The notes under the pieces were generated by a model that searched no databases, was not told where the DNA came from, and was given only the letters and a program-made list of their open reading frames with translations. A stretch of 64,000 nt of DNA from positions 126,422 through 190,421 of the forward strand of contig JALONG010000002.1 in NCBI GenBank assembly GCA_025455065.1, written 5' to 3'. The stretch comes from Candidatus Kapaibacterium sp. GTDB lineage: Bacteria > Bacteroidota > Ignavibacteria > Kapaibacteriales > UBA4661. Position numbers and translations under genes: made by a program. This document shows positions 36,137 through 43,934 of the stretch, one piece after another (the first letter of the stretch is position 1; the number at the start of each line of letters is the position of its first letter).

Positions 36137-36922
36137 TCATTTTTTTACATTCCGAAAAACGGGTGTTGCACTCACACGAATATACGTTCCGTTAAAGGTA
36201 ACGTTCATACCGCCGCAGTTGCCTTCGTCGCCGCTCACGGTGATAATTGCCTTTTTGATTTTTTCATCGGAAGCGAAGGTTAATTTGAGTGTGCAGGGCA
36301 TATTGTTGTCGGTGTACACGGCTTGGAAGTCCTTCACGCTGACCGTACCGCTAATGTCGCCGGTATGAACGTTGTTGTTATTGCCCATCCAGTAGGCTTC
36401 GCCTTCAAGGGCGAGTTTGCCGTCGGGAAGTTGGCGGACGTTGAGTTCGGCGCTGTGCGTTCCGGGGCGTTTGTAGCGTCCTGAGTAAAAGTCGAATTGT
36501 GTCGGGGGTGCAGATGTTCCAGCTGCTCGAAGCGTGAAGGGCGTAGGTTTTGAGCCGTCCGGGCGCGACCAAATTCCCGTGATGGATTCCGCCGGTGTTC
36601 CCTTGCCGGAGTAGCGTCCTTTGAAAAGCCCTGTTTGGCGTTCTTGCTCGTCAAATTCTTTGAGAATGATACTGTCTTTGCCGCGCAGTGCGCCTTGTAG
36701 TTCGAGGTCTTTGCCGACTTTTGCGTATTGATAGGTGCCGATAATGATGTCGCTTTTCGCCTGAAGTGTTGCACGCACGGATGCTTTGCCGATTGTGCCT
36801 TCGTAGCGTGTTCGTGTGTCGTTGGATTGAGCGAAGGTTTTGCCAACAATACAAACAACAACAAGAAGCGCGAGCAGGAAATATCGGCTTTTGAAGCAGT
36901 GCGTTGGAGAAAAAGTGTGCAT
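36137..36922 (-). CDS. Secreted protein of unknown function
   Basis: 261 residues. A signal peptide is present (FLLALLVVVCIVGKTFAQ). The mature protein is beta-rich with two similar halves: YEGTIGKASVRATLQAKSDIIIGTYQYA and FDFYSGRYKRPGTHSAELNVRQLPDGKLALEGEAYW. Each starts with a small-strand motif about a G(T/R)Y core, suggesting a duplicated beta-sandwich or lipocalin-like fold. I do not recognise the family. The 273-base gap upstream (35864-36136) shows no feature that I can support. It is followed on the minus strand by no close partner; upstream, an unrelated membrane-anchored protein lies 64 bases away. Confidence 0.6.
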   Translation of the reverse strand: MHTFSPTHCFKSRYFLLALLVVVCIVGKTFAQSNDTRTRYEGTIGKASVRATLQAKSDIIIGTYQYAKVGKDLELQGALRGKDSIILKEFDEQERQTGLFKGRYSGKGTPAESITGIWSRPDGSKPTPFTLRAAGTSAPPTQFDFYSGRYKRPGTHSAELNVRQLPDGKLALEGEAYWMGNNNNVHTGDISGTVSVKDFQAVYTDNNMPCTLKLTFASDEKIKKAIITVSGDEGNCGGMNVTFNGTYIRVSATPVFRNVKK

Positions 36923-36986
36923 ACGATGGAAGTAAAAAAATGGAGGAAAATTGACGTGGTATCATAGACGAATGGACAGGCTTGCC

Positions 36987-37454
36987 TTACCAAGGTCCCA
37001 GAAATCCTTCGGGGTTGATGGAGAAGGAGTTATTTACCAAATATGTGCCGCCCGGCTGTTCTGCCAGTTGGAACGCCATTTGGAGATAATAGTCTTTGGC
37101 GTTGTTCTTCACAGTGCAACTTATGCCGATTTGTAAGACTTCTGAACCATCAATCAGGCTTTTGGATTGCTGTTCAATCTGAAATTCAGAATAGGTAATG
37201 TTTCCTTTTTCGCTGCGAAGCCGCCGATAGCTTTCCAAATAGACTTCCAACGGGTATTGCTTTTTGAATGATTCGCTGGCGAAGCGTTGGTATGCTTCCT
37301 GTTCTTTCCCTGCGCCAATGAGAGCCATGTAGGGCTTCACAAAACGTTCTTCCAAATTTGCTTCAAAGGCTTTGTGGGACGAATAGCTGCGGTATGCAAC
37401 AAAGCCCACAACAAGGACTACCGCTAAAATGATGAACGGAACAAATCGTGACAT
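36987..37454 (-). CDS. Small single-pass membrane-anchored protein of unknown function
   Basis: 155 residues. One N-terminal membrane segment (FVPFIILAVVLVVGFVAYRSY) is followed by an alpha+beta domain with NTF2/DUF4440-like character: a helical start (FVKPYMALIGAGKEQEAYQRFASESFKKQYPLEVYLESYRRLRSEKG), then strands (ITYSEFQIEQQ, EVLQIGISCTVKNNAKDYYLQMAFQL, GGTYLVNNSF). Such folds often bind small ligands or act as accessory domains, but this is inference from the layout. It is flanked at 64-71 bases by two other envelope proteins on the same strand. Confidence 0.55.
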   Translation of the reverse strand: MSRFVPFIILAVVLVVGFVAYRSYSSHKAFEANLEERFVKPYMALIGAGKEQEAYQRFASESFKKQYPLEVYLESYRRLRSEKGNITYSEFQIEQQSKSLIDGSEVLQIGISCTVKNNAKDYYLQMAFQLAEQPGGTYLVNNSFSINPEGFLGPW

Positions 37455-37525
37455 AGCAGGTGAGGGTTACGTGGTACAAACGGAATTATTGCTTGAAAAT
37501 ATAGCACTTCCAACTATCACCGGTC

Positions 37526-38515
37526 TTATTTCGTATCAAATCTGCTGTACAGATATTGACGAATACTCGTCAGGCGAAGCGGCGGTTTGGCAGCCCAAAA
37601 ATACTGTGATTCCACGCGCAAACCCGTTTGGTCGTAGCGGTGCGTCTGTTTTGCGAGAGATTTCGTACTTTCGTTTCTATCGGTTTCTTCGAGCAGATTG
37701 CCCCGAGAGTCGTAGGCATATTCTTTTCTCGAAACAAGGTCACCCAACGGCTTCGCAATGCTTATGCCGGAATACACGAGGAGTTCGATAAGTTCTCCTT
37801 TGCTGTTGTAACGATATTCTTCACGCTGTTCTACCGTGTTATCTGCGCGGTAGCGGGTTTTCTGCGTTGGTAATGCCGATGCTTCCGAAAAACTCCATAC
37901 ATCACGATAGCCTATTTTGCTTGGGGTTCGATAAAAAACCATTTCTGAGGGAAGTGTATTTGTGGAGTATCGAAATGTTTTCTTTTGTGCGGTTTCGTCC
38001 GTGGGCGTGAGATAATGCGCTTCTGTCAGGCGATTTTGAGTATCGTAGCGATATTGCCAGCGATAGGCGGGTGCGCCGCCGCGAACAATCGGGCGTTCTT
38101 CCACCAAGCGCATGGCAGCGTCGTAGCGGTATTCTGTGCCTGTTTCGGTTTGTGCGTCCGGAAAGTGTGATTCTCTGGTGATGTTGCCGTTCACGTCGTA
38201 CTTCATAACACTGTGCATACGTCCTCGTTTGTTGGGTTTGTTGTTTTTGACGGCATACACCCAAATAACCACGCTGTCAATAGTTTGTGCTGCCATGGTT
38301 CTGCGTTCTTGTTCTATGCTCGTTGGTGTTTGTGGCACGTGAGCAAGGGTGCGTGGTTGGGCAAAAACAGGGAAACTCACCGTGAACAAAACAAGAACAA
38401 GGAGGAACGCCGTTGCAAAACAGAGGCGATTATTCACAATATCATGCAAAACATACTTCATATCGGCGTACAATGGTATGAATCGAAAGGTTGAGCCTTT
38501 TTTTATGCGTATCAT
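37526..38515 (-). CDS. Secreted RHS/YD-repeat-like protein
   Basis: 329 residues; an internal ATG at 38461 (MKYVLHD) gives 311 residues and leaves the same signal peptide (FATAFLLVLVLFTVSFPVFAQ). The mature part has at least five short repeats of the YD type, each with a Y-[RD]-Y/YD core: MKYDVNGNITRES, YRYDAAMRLVEE, YRYDTQNRLTEA, YRYNSKGELIEL, YAYDSRGNLLEE and HRYDQTGLRVES. It is far shorter than RHS toxins and has no C-terminal toxin domain, so a small periplasmic or surface beta-structure is more likely. The role is unknown. Confidence 0.65.
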   Translation of the reverse strand: MIRIKKGSTFRFIPLYADMKYVLHDIVNNRLCFATAFLLVLVLFTVSFPVFAQPRTLAHVPQTPTSIEQERRTMAAQTIDSVVIWVYAVKNNKPNKRGRMHSVMKYDVNGNITRESHFPDAQTETGTEYRYDAAMRLVEERPIVRGGAPAYRWQYRYDTQNRLTEAHYLTPTDETAQKKTFRYSTNTLPSEMVFYRTPSKIGYRDVWSFSEASALPTQKTRYRADNTVEQREEYRYNSKGELIELLVYSGISIAKPLGDLVSRKEYAYDSRGNLLEETDRNESTKSLAKQTHRYDQTGLRVESQYFWAAKPPLRLTSIRQYLYSRFDTK

Positions 38516-38554
38516 CTCCGAAGAAAAATTCTTCCTGCACAGATGCAGAAGAGG

Positions 38555-39391
38555 TTATGAAGCATCATCACGCGAAATCACCTGCCCACAATGCGGACAC
38601 GTGAACGGTGCTTCTGTTTGCGCGTCGTTTGGATGTTTGCGTGCTGAAATCGCCTCGGCAAAACCCGAAGCCAAAATACCCGCCGGCAACGCAAACAAGC
38701 CAACTCCCATAACGGCTATCAATCCTCCGAGGAGTTTTCCTAAGCCAGTAACGGGGTAAATATCACCATAACCGACGGTGGTGAGCGTTGCAATGCCCCA
38801 CCACATCGTTTCGGGAATGCTGGCGAATTTGTCCGGCTGTGCTTCGTGTTCGACATAATACACCAGCGAGGAAGCTATCAGGAGCAGAAAAAACGTGAAG
38901 ACCAGCGAAATAGTCAGCTCTTCGCGTTTTTTTCGCACAACGACGGTGATAAACGTCAAAGCGCGGATATACCGCACGACTTTGAACAACCTGAAGAGAC
39001 GGAACACCCTCAAAACACGAACAATACGCAAGTCCACGCCCAAAAACGGCAGATAAAACGGTACGACGGCTAAAAGGTCAATCACGGCAAGGGGAGTGAC
39101 GGCGTAACGCAAATTGCCCCAAAAGGGCTTGGCAAAGCGGGGATTGATGTTCGCTGTCCAAAGTCTGAGCAGATATTCCACCGAAAAAATAGCAACCGAA
39201 ACAGCCTCAAACACATACAGTTCTGCTTTGTACTGCGCATGAAACCAAGGGAGTGAATCCAAAATCATCTCCAGCGTGTTCAGCCCGATAAGCCCGATAA
39301 TGAACATATCGAAATACCAACTCGCATCACCTTTGCGATTGGAAACAGCAAGGATAGCATAGATACGGTGTTTGAGGGTATTTGCTTTCAT
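38555..39391 (-). CDS. Voltage-gated-type potassium channel (ion transport protein family)
   Basis: 278 residues. S1-S6 topology: an arginine-rich S4 (VLRVFRLFRLFKVVRYIR) and a canonical selectivity filter (WWGIATLTTVGYGDIYPVTGLGK), then S6 (LIAVMGVGLFALPAGILASGF). The inner membrane is the expected location. The short C-terminus ends in FTCPHCGQVISRDD, a CxxC knuckle of possible metal-binding character. No RCK or cyclic-nucleotide domain. In contrast to the channel at 31723-33351, its filter predicts K+ selectivity. It lies 39 bases upstream of the YD-repeat gene. Confidence 0.9.
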   Translation of the reverse strand: MKANTLKHRIYAILAVSNRKGDASWYFDMFIIGLIGLNTLEMILDSLPWFHAQYKAELYVFEAVSVAIFSVEYLLRLWTANINPRFAKPFWGNLRYAVTPLAVIDLLAVVPFYLPFLGVDLRIVRVLRVFRLFRLFKVVRYIRALTFITVVVRKKREELTISLVFTFFLLLIASSLVYYVEHEAQPDKFASIPETMWWGIATLTTVGYGDIYPVTGLGKLLGGLIAVMGVGLFALPAGILASGFAEAISARKHPNDAQTEAPFTCPHCGQVISRDDAS

Positions 39392-39690
39392 ACGGCAGGC
39401 AGAACGATTGGTACAAGAACATCCGAAGAAGAAATGTGGCGTACATCATCACTTCGTTTCTTGCAAACATATCGTTTTATCGCCGTTTCTCCGAATGTTT
39501 TCGTAGAGGTGTATTCTTTCGGACAATTGCAGCATGGATAGGTTGAATTTCCTCAATTTCCATCACTTCAAGATGCGGCTGTCTAAAGATGCGGCGGTTC
39601 ATAAATTAGTCGCAAAAACAATCCTAAGCGCTCATTACTTCTCATCGCCTGGGAATGGCATCAAAATAAAGTATCAGTTTTTGAATCATC

Positions 39691-39772
39691 AGTGGCACAG
39701 ATATTTCTGTCTGTGCGAGACTTGATGCTTGTTGTAGGTTAGTTCCGCACAGACAAAAATGTCTGTGCCACT
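39691..39772. repeat. Large palindromic intergenic element with GCACAGACA core
   Basis: Arms 39691-39717 and 39746-39772 are complementary at 25 of 27 bases. Each arm itself contains a shorter palindrome of the form CACAGACAnnnnTGTCTGTG. A related 22-base copy lies at 48590-48611. The remaining part of the 39392-39796 gap holds nothing else that I can support. Confidence 0.8.
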
Positions 39773-39796
39773 AAAATCTTTTGGACACTTTAATTC

Positions 39797-40948
39797 TCAA
39801 GCGTTCTTTGATTGAAATAATCGTTTCAGTCTGCTGAAAGAAAAAAAACGACTGAATGTGCGTCGTTGTATTTTGGGTGTTGGTTGTGGCGGCGAGGTCT
39901 CTGAAAAGAGAATATCCGCCTGATACGACCGCATACGGTCTTTTGCACCAAGTAGAACCGAGCGCACTTCCTCTTCGGTAAAATTATGAAACGGCATAAA
40001 TTGAAAGGGATGTTGTTCTGCCTGCTTTTGAAAATGGACAATGGACGACCATTCTGCCGAAAGTTGAGGCATCAGTGAGAGAACCGTTTGCAGAAGGTGT
40101 TTAGCCGATAAGGTATCGCCAAAGGAGTACGCTAAATACCGCTCTTGGACTAATTGCCAAAAAACCTCTGTTGCTTCGGTGGTATCAACGGCATTGTACT
40201 CCAACGCCGTGCAGATGAGTCCCCACACAACGTGCTGTTCGCGCCTTGCAAGCGAGCGCGTCGGCGAATCGGGTGCATCTTCCCAGTGGCGTAAAAAACC
40301 GTGATTCATCATATACCCCGTCGGATAACCCCATCGCCAAAGCCGTAAATTCAGTTCCGTCCACTCTCCCCAGTATTGCCGACGGGTATTAAAACCGCCA
40401 ACATCAACAAGAAGTTTCCGATATGTCGCTATCATCATACCTTGCACGGGCATAAAACGAATGTCGTCAAGTGTTACAAAGGGAGTATTGGAGCGGGGTT
40501 TGAACTGGTCTTCAGTTGCACCGATTTTCGAGGGAACACCAAGAATTGCAACAGGTTTGGAAAGAAATTCTTGGAGTAACGCCGGAAAGATATGCTCATG
40601 CAACGTTACATCGTCATCAATAAAGACAATAAGCGGGGTTTTGCACAAGTTCAACTGAAAATTTCTGCCGCCGACAATACTTGTATCGAATTGGTTAAAA
40701 TAGACTTCGATGGGGAGATTTTCGGAAGTTTGGTTGATAAACTGCTCAATGCTTCGCTCTTCGTCAGCCGATACTTGGCGGTTATAGACAACGACAATGA
40801 CGGCGTTGTTGTAAAATTCTTGCTCATTGAGAGAGCGCACAAGATTCTCCAGATAGCGTTCTCGCCCCGGAATCGTCAAGATACTGAGTGTCCACAGGGC
40901 GCGGCGGTTGTTTGCGGCAGATGATGCCAAAGGTTGATACTGCTTCAT
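39797..40948 (-). CDS. Glycosyltransferase family 2-like protein (GT-A fold)
   Basis: 383 residues from this ATG, 10 bases after the phosphatase gene; the frame is open to 41191 but that overlaps the neighbour. The GT-A core is visible: LSILTIPGRERYLENLVRSLNEQ at the start, a nucleotide/metal site in GGRNFQLNLCKTPLIVFIDDDVTLH, and GGFNTRRQYWGEWTELNLRLWRWGYP where family 2 enzymes have their ED acceptor-site motif. A C-terminal helical segment (RTFSRFFSFSRLKRLFQSK) is basic and could associate with the membrane. The donor and acceptor sugars are unknown. It is probably coupled to the HAD phosphatase upstream. Confidence 0.75.
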   Translation of the reverse strand: MKQYQPLASSAANNRRALWTLSILTIPGRERYLENLVRSLNEQEFYNNAVIVVVYNRQVSADEERSIEQFINQTSENLPIEVYFNQFDTSIVGGRNFQLNLCKTPLIVFIDDDVTLHEHIFPALLQEFLSKPVAILGVPSKIGATEDQFKPRSNTPFVTLDDIRFMPVQGMMIATYRKLLVDVGGFNTRRQYWGEWTELNLRLWRWGYPTGYMMNHGFLRHWEDAPDSPTRSLARREQHVVWGLICTALEYNAVDTTEATEVFWQLVQERYLAYSFGDTLSAKHLLQTVLSLMPQLSAEWSSIVHFQKQAEQHPFQFMPFHNFTEEEVRSVLLGAKDRMRSYQADILFSETSPPQPTPKIQRRTFSRFFSFSRLKRLFQSKNA

Positions 40949-40958
40949 AATGGCGGAT

Positions 40959-41879
40959 TCATTGGAACTCAATGGTTGTACCCCTTGTTGGCTTGATTTG
41001 TTTGTCGGAAAGAAGGGCAGAATGAGGTATATCATCAAGGAAATTGAACATTTCAATCCACCCCGAAACTCCTTCCGATTGGAGTAAGTGCGCTCCGGGT
41101 AGTGCCGACAATGCCTCTGAGTACCCAGATGAGTTGCGGATAACAAAGGGTAAATCAACATTCTTGAGCATTGGCATATCATTGCTGTCATTGCCGATAG
41201 CTGCTACTAACTTGTGTACTACTCCTTCCCGTCTGAGGAATGTTTGATACCATTCTACCGCAAGACCTTTGTCACTTCCGCGAGTAATGTTCAACCACTT
41301 TCCGCCGTGAGAAACGGAACATTGTAACTGTTCCAGTGCCTTTGTCAAGCGGCTCATTTCGGTTTTCTCAAGCCCAATCGCTGATACGGTTACGCTGTAC
41401 CGTCGTTTTTGTGCATAATAGGCATCGTGAACAGCGTAATTGCTGAGGTGGGCGATAGATTCCAACGACATTTTGGCAATGTTCTCGGTATAGATACCTG
41501 TTGTTGCAGCCGCAGATTTCACAAAGGGGAGTATGTCCAGAGCATGGTAACCTAGCGGGATGATGAAAATACGCTCGCCAAACAGTGTCTCGAAATGACC
41601 CAATGAAGCTAGTTTTAGGGGTTCGTCGTAAAAAACGATTGCTCCGCCGTTTTCGGCAATAAATGGTGCGCGGTGGGAGAGTGTTTGCTGAAGCAGAAGA
41701 ATTTCTTCAATCGTGCGGCTTGAAGTAAAGACAATATCATACCGCGAAAAGACTTCCCGTAAAAAATCCGGTGAAAACGGAACGTGATATTCCCCGTCTA
41801 AAAACGTACCGTCAATATCGCTGAAAATGATTCCCTTGTTGTGTTTTGCAGTATCTGAGCCGTGTTGTTGCATATCCAC
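40959..41879 (-). CDS. HAD-superfamily phosphatase, mannosyl-3-phosphoglycerate-phosphatase-like
   Basis: 306 residues. HAD Cof/MPGP type: motif I FSDIDGTFLDG, motif II region FTSSRTIEEI, ENGGAIVF, a cap domain, HGGKWLNITRGSDKGLAV, and motif IV IGNDSNDMPML. The SSRT, ENGGAI and GGKWLN motifs are the ones that distinguish mannosyl-3-phosphoglycerate phosphatases, so a phosphatase of a glycosyl-3-phosphoglycerate is a reasonable inference; other sugar phosphates are possible. The adjacent glycosyltransferase gene starts 10 bases downstream, so together they could make a glycosylglycerate-type compatible solute, but this is not shown. Confidence 0.75.
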   Translation of the reverse strand: MDMQQHGSDTAKHNKGIIFSDIDGTFLDGEYHVPFSPDFLREVFSRYDIVFTSSRTIEEILLLQQTLSHRAPFIAENGGAIVFYDEPLKLASLGHFETLFGERIFIIPLGYHALDILPFVKSAAATTGIYTENIAKMSLESIAHLSNYAVHDAYYAQKRRYSVTVSAIGLEKTEMSRLTKALEQLQCSVSHGGKWLNITRGSDKGLAVEWYQTFLRREGVVHKLVAAIGNDSNDMPMLKNVDLPFVIRNSSGYSEALSALPGAHLLQSEGVSGWIEMFNFLDDIPHSALLSDKQIKPTRGTTIEFQ

Positions 41880-41950
41880 CTTGCATCAAAAAAATGACGA
41901 AATGATAAGACGCTATTGCATCCGACAAGATAACAGGGGAGGCTTTGATG

Positions 41951-42589
41951 TCAGCGATGAAACGAGTGAACAAGAAAATATACCACGCCTATACTCACAA
42001 GTGCAGCACCGATAATGACAGCCAAGAGTATCAGCCGCGTTATCCGAATGTTTTCTTCGTACCAAGCAAGGCGCTTTTGTGCGGCATCGGCGGTAGAGCG
42101 AACAAGCGCGGCGAGTATTTCGCTCAGGTCATCATATTCTTTTCTGAGTTCACCGTACATCAGGTTCAGTGCCTGACCTTTTGTCGTTGTGCTGCGTGAG
42201 AGGGAAAAAAAAGTGCCGCTTCGTTGCAAATACTGACTAAAAAGAGCTTCCGCTTTGAAACGAAGAGCATTCTCCGATGTCGTTGGCGGTATCAACGTGC
42301 GTAATTCTTCTAAATGCAATGTTGCCCGATTCATTTCTTCTTCTGCCGCACGTTCCTCATTGCGCAGACTGTCGGGGTTAAGCGTGAGGTAATGCCGCCA
42401 TTCTCGAATACGATAATCCGAGACGTTGGTATTCATGTCGGAAGCGTGATACACCGCCGGTAATGCTGTTTTCGTTGTTGTCAGCAAGTCATCGGTTAAG
42501 CGGTTGATATACCAGAGTGAGTAAAGATTTGTACCGACCATTAGGATTATCACACCTATAAGCAGAATAATGATACTTTTGGCGGACAT
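41951..42589 (-). CDS. Membrane protein with 4HB_MCP-type sensor domain and no signalling domain
   Basis: 212 residues from this ATG. A first membrane segment (SIIILLIGVIILMVGTNLYSLWYI) is followed by a four-helix-bundle periplasmic domain (LLTTTKTALPAVYHASDMNTNVSDYRIREWRHYLTLNP ... EALFSQYLQRSGTFFSLSRSTTTKGQALNLMYGELRKEYDDLSEIL) and a second membrane segment near the end (LILLAVIIGAALVSIGVVYFLV). It stops nine residues later, so the HAMP and methyl-accepting domains of chemoreceptors are missing. The frame is open to 42868, but that part overlaps the neighbouring gene. Function unknown. Confidence 0.65.
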   Translation of the reverse strand: MSAKSIIILLIGVIILMVGTNLYSLWYINRLTDDLLTTTKTALPAVYHASDMNTNVSDYRIREWRHYLTLNPDSLRNEERAAEEEMNRATLHLEELRTLIPPTTSENALRFKAEALFSQYLQRSGTFFSLSRSTTTKGQALNLMYGELRKEYDDLSEILAALVRSTADAAQKRLAWYEENIRITRLILLAVIIGAALVSIGVVYFLVHSFHR

Positions 42590-42641
42590 AGAACAATGAA
42601 AGAGAATTTCCGATGAGCCTTTTACATCTTGAAGAAGATCG

Positions 42642-43289
42642 TTATTGCGGGAGAATTGCCGCGTGTCTGATAACAAACTCCATACTGACAGAGTATTCTT
42701 TTGCTCCAACACGAAGCGGCAAGAGTAACCGAAGTTCTTTGCCGATAAGAGTATGAAGTTGGGTATTAAGCGCATCACCATTGCCCAAGGCACCACTCGG
42801 CAACAAGGGATATACGCTGAATGAGCGCCCAAATTGAACAATACATTTTGTCGGATAGCAGCGCTCAATGATGGTTTGCCCCGGCTGAACGATGCTCACG
42901 GGCTGCATTTGATCAGTAAAGCGCGGATGAACGTCGCTGCGAACAATACCAAATTCTTTTCCGTTTTCATCCACATAAACACCATTCTTCCAATCCAGAG
43001 TTATCGGCTCGGAAGAAGTATTGGTAAGGGTGATTTGAATATCGTGTGGGGTAAGGTGAGCCGTTAAGCCAAAGGCTTCGTGGCGAAAATGTTCGATGTC
43101 GTCTGCCGCGTCTAGTTTCGCAGCTTGCGCAGGATTAGACATTGCTAAGGCGTGTATATCGTTTGCACCTGCGACAGCACGAACATTTTTGAGAGGAATG
43201 GTGTAGGCTGCCTGATAACCGGCACACGAGGCGCAGAATACCGAAACAAGTGCTGTACCCAAAAGCGTGAAATGGCGGGAAATACGCAT
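42642..43289 (-). CDS. Putative lipoprotein of unknown function
   Basis: 215 residues from this ATG, chosen because it opens a signal peptide (MRISRHFTLLGTALVSVFCASCAG) with a lipoprotein-like Cys; the frame is open to 43490 but there it runs through an inverted-repeat element. The mature part is beta-rich: HDIQITLTNTSSEPITLDWKNGVYVDENGKEFGIV and MQPVSIVQPGQTIIERCYPTKCIVQF. A PGQ...E segment after TNTSS resembles small envelope proteins of the DUF4352 kind, but I make no assignment. It is transcribed toward the 4HB_MCP-like gene 52 bases downstream. Confidence 0.55.
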   Translation of the reverse strand: MRISRHFTLLGTALVSVFCASCAGYQAAYTIPLKNVRAVAGANDIHALAMSNPAQAAKLDAADDIEHFRHEAFGLTAHLTPHDIQITLTNTSSEPITLDWKNGVYVDENGKEFGIVRSDVHPRFTDQMQPVSIVQPGQTIIERCYPTKCIVQFGRSFSVYPLLPSGALGNGDALNTQLHTLIGKELRLLLPLRVGAKEYSVSMEFVIRHAAILPQ

Positions 43290-43344
43290 AACTGTACCTA
43301 CGAAAAAATGAAACAATATTCGGATTTGCAGTCCCGGAAAATAT

Positions 43345-43486
43345 CTACAAACCAAGTCTTCGTTGAAACCAATGACGTAAGGTAGCCAATGACGGTTTTT
43401 GCATAATCTGGTCTTGACTCGCCTTATTACGGGAGTTACAAGCGCAATAAGGAACGAACAATTATGCCGAAGAACTTGGTTTGTAG
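43345..43486. repeat. MITE-like intergenic element with 18-base inverted ends
   Basis: The ends CTACAAACCAAGTCTTCG (43345-43362) and its near-complement (43468-43486, one single-base indel) bound 142 bases. The interior has a direct repeat CCAATGACG and a small inverted pair CCTTATT / AATAAGG. No protein gene is supported inside it. Confidence 0.6.
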
Positions 43487-43631
43487 GCATGAGGTTCCAC
43501 TATGATAAATGGTACACCAATCTACAACATAGCCCTTAAACTCATTTCAAAAGGAAATTAAAAGCACCTTAAAGGAGACGTAAGATATTGCTAAACAAGG
43601 GCTTGAAAAAAGAAAAAAAAGTTATTTTTGG

Positions 43632-43782
43632 GTAACTGTTTAGCTCTTCGACGCAGATTATCATGATTAAACTGATTACGCTGATTTTTAGAGGCTTTGT
43701 GGGTGTCGTTTGTATTTGCACAATCCTGAAAATCTGTTAAATCATGAAAATCTGTGTCAAAAATTTATGACCTAAACAGATA
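43632..43782 (-). repeat. MITE-like intergenic repeat, copy B (inverted relative to copy A)
   Basis: About 151 bases. Its reverse complement aligns with 24395-24557 along most of its length, for example CAGATTTTCATGATTTAACA, TCAGTTTAATCATG, ATAATCTGCGTCGAAGAGCT. The centre (43692-43720) is the least similar. Together with 43345-43486 and the repeat-like stretch at 43797-43928, it fills most of the 43290-43934 gap. Confidence 0.85.
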
Positions 43783-43796
43783 AATTTTTTACACTT

Positions 43797-43928
43797 TAGT
43801 ACCTAACGTATTTGTGAAAACCTAGATTTGGTGAGCCGCAGAGGACTCAGAGTTCACCGAGAAATGAGGTGTTGTTTGAGGCTCTGTGCGCTCTGTGAAC
43901 TCGGTGGCAGAAAAACCGTTAGGAACTA
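43797..43928. repeat. Inverted-repeat-bounded intergenic stretch with CTCTGTG motifs
   Basis: TAGTACCTAACG near 43797-43808 and CGTTAGGAACTA near 43917-43928 pair at 11 of 12 positions. The interior has CAGAGTTCACCGAG and CTCTGTGCGCTCTGTGAACTCGG. I see no gene in it. The kinase gene's stop lies just beyond (43935). Confidence 0.5.
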
Positions 43929-43934
43929 CATTTT

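Noticed and set aside
39534-39725. Small open reading frame of 63 codons in a gap
   Set aside because: It has no ribosome site and ends inside the palindromic element, without recognisable protein features.
40949-41191. N-terminal extension of the glycosyltransferase
   Set aside because: It overlaps the phosphatase gene on the same strand, while an internal ATG 10 bases after the phosphatase stop fits the family start.
42590-42868. N-terminal extension of the 4HB_MCP-like protein
   Set aside because: It overlaps the lipoprotein gene and reads as an out-of-frame version of it; the internal ATG opens a clear membrane segment.
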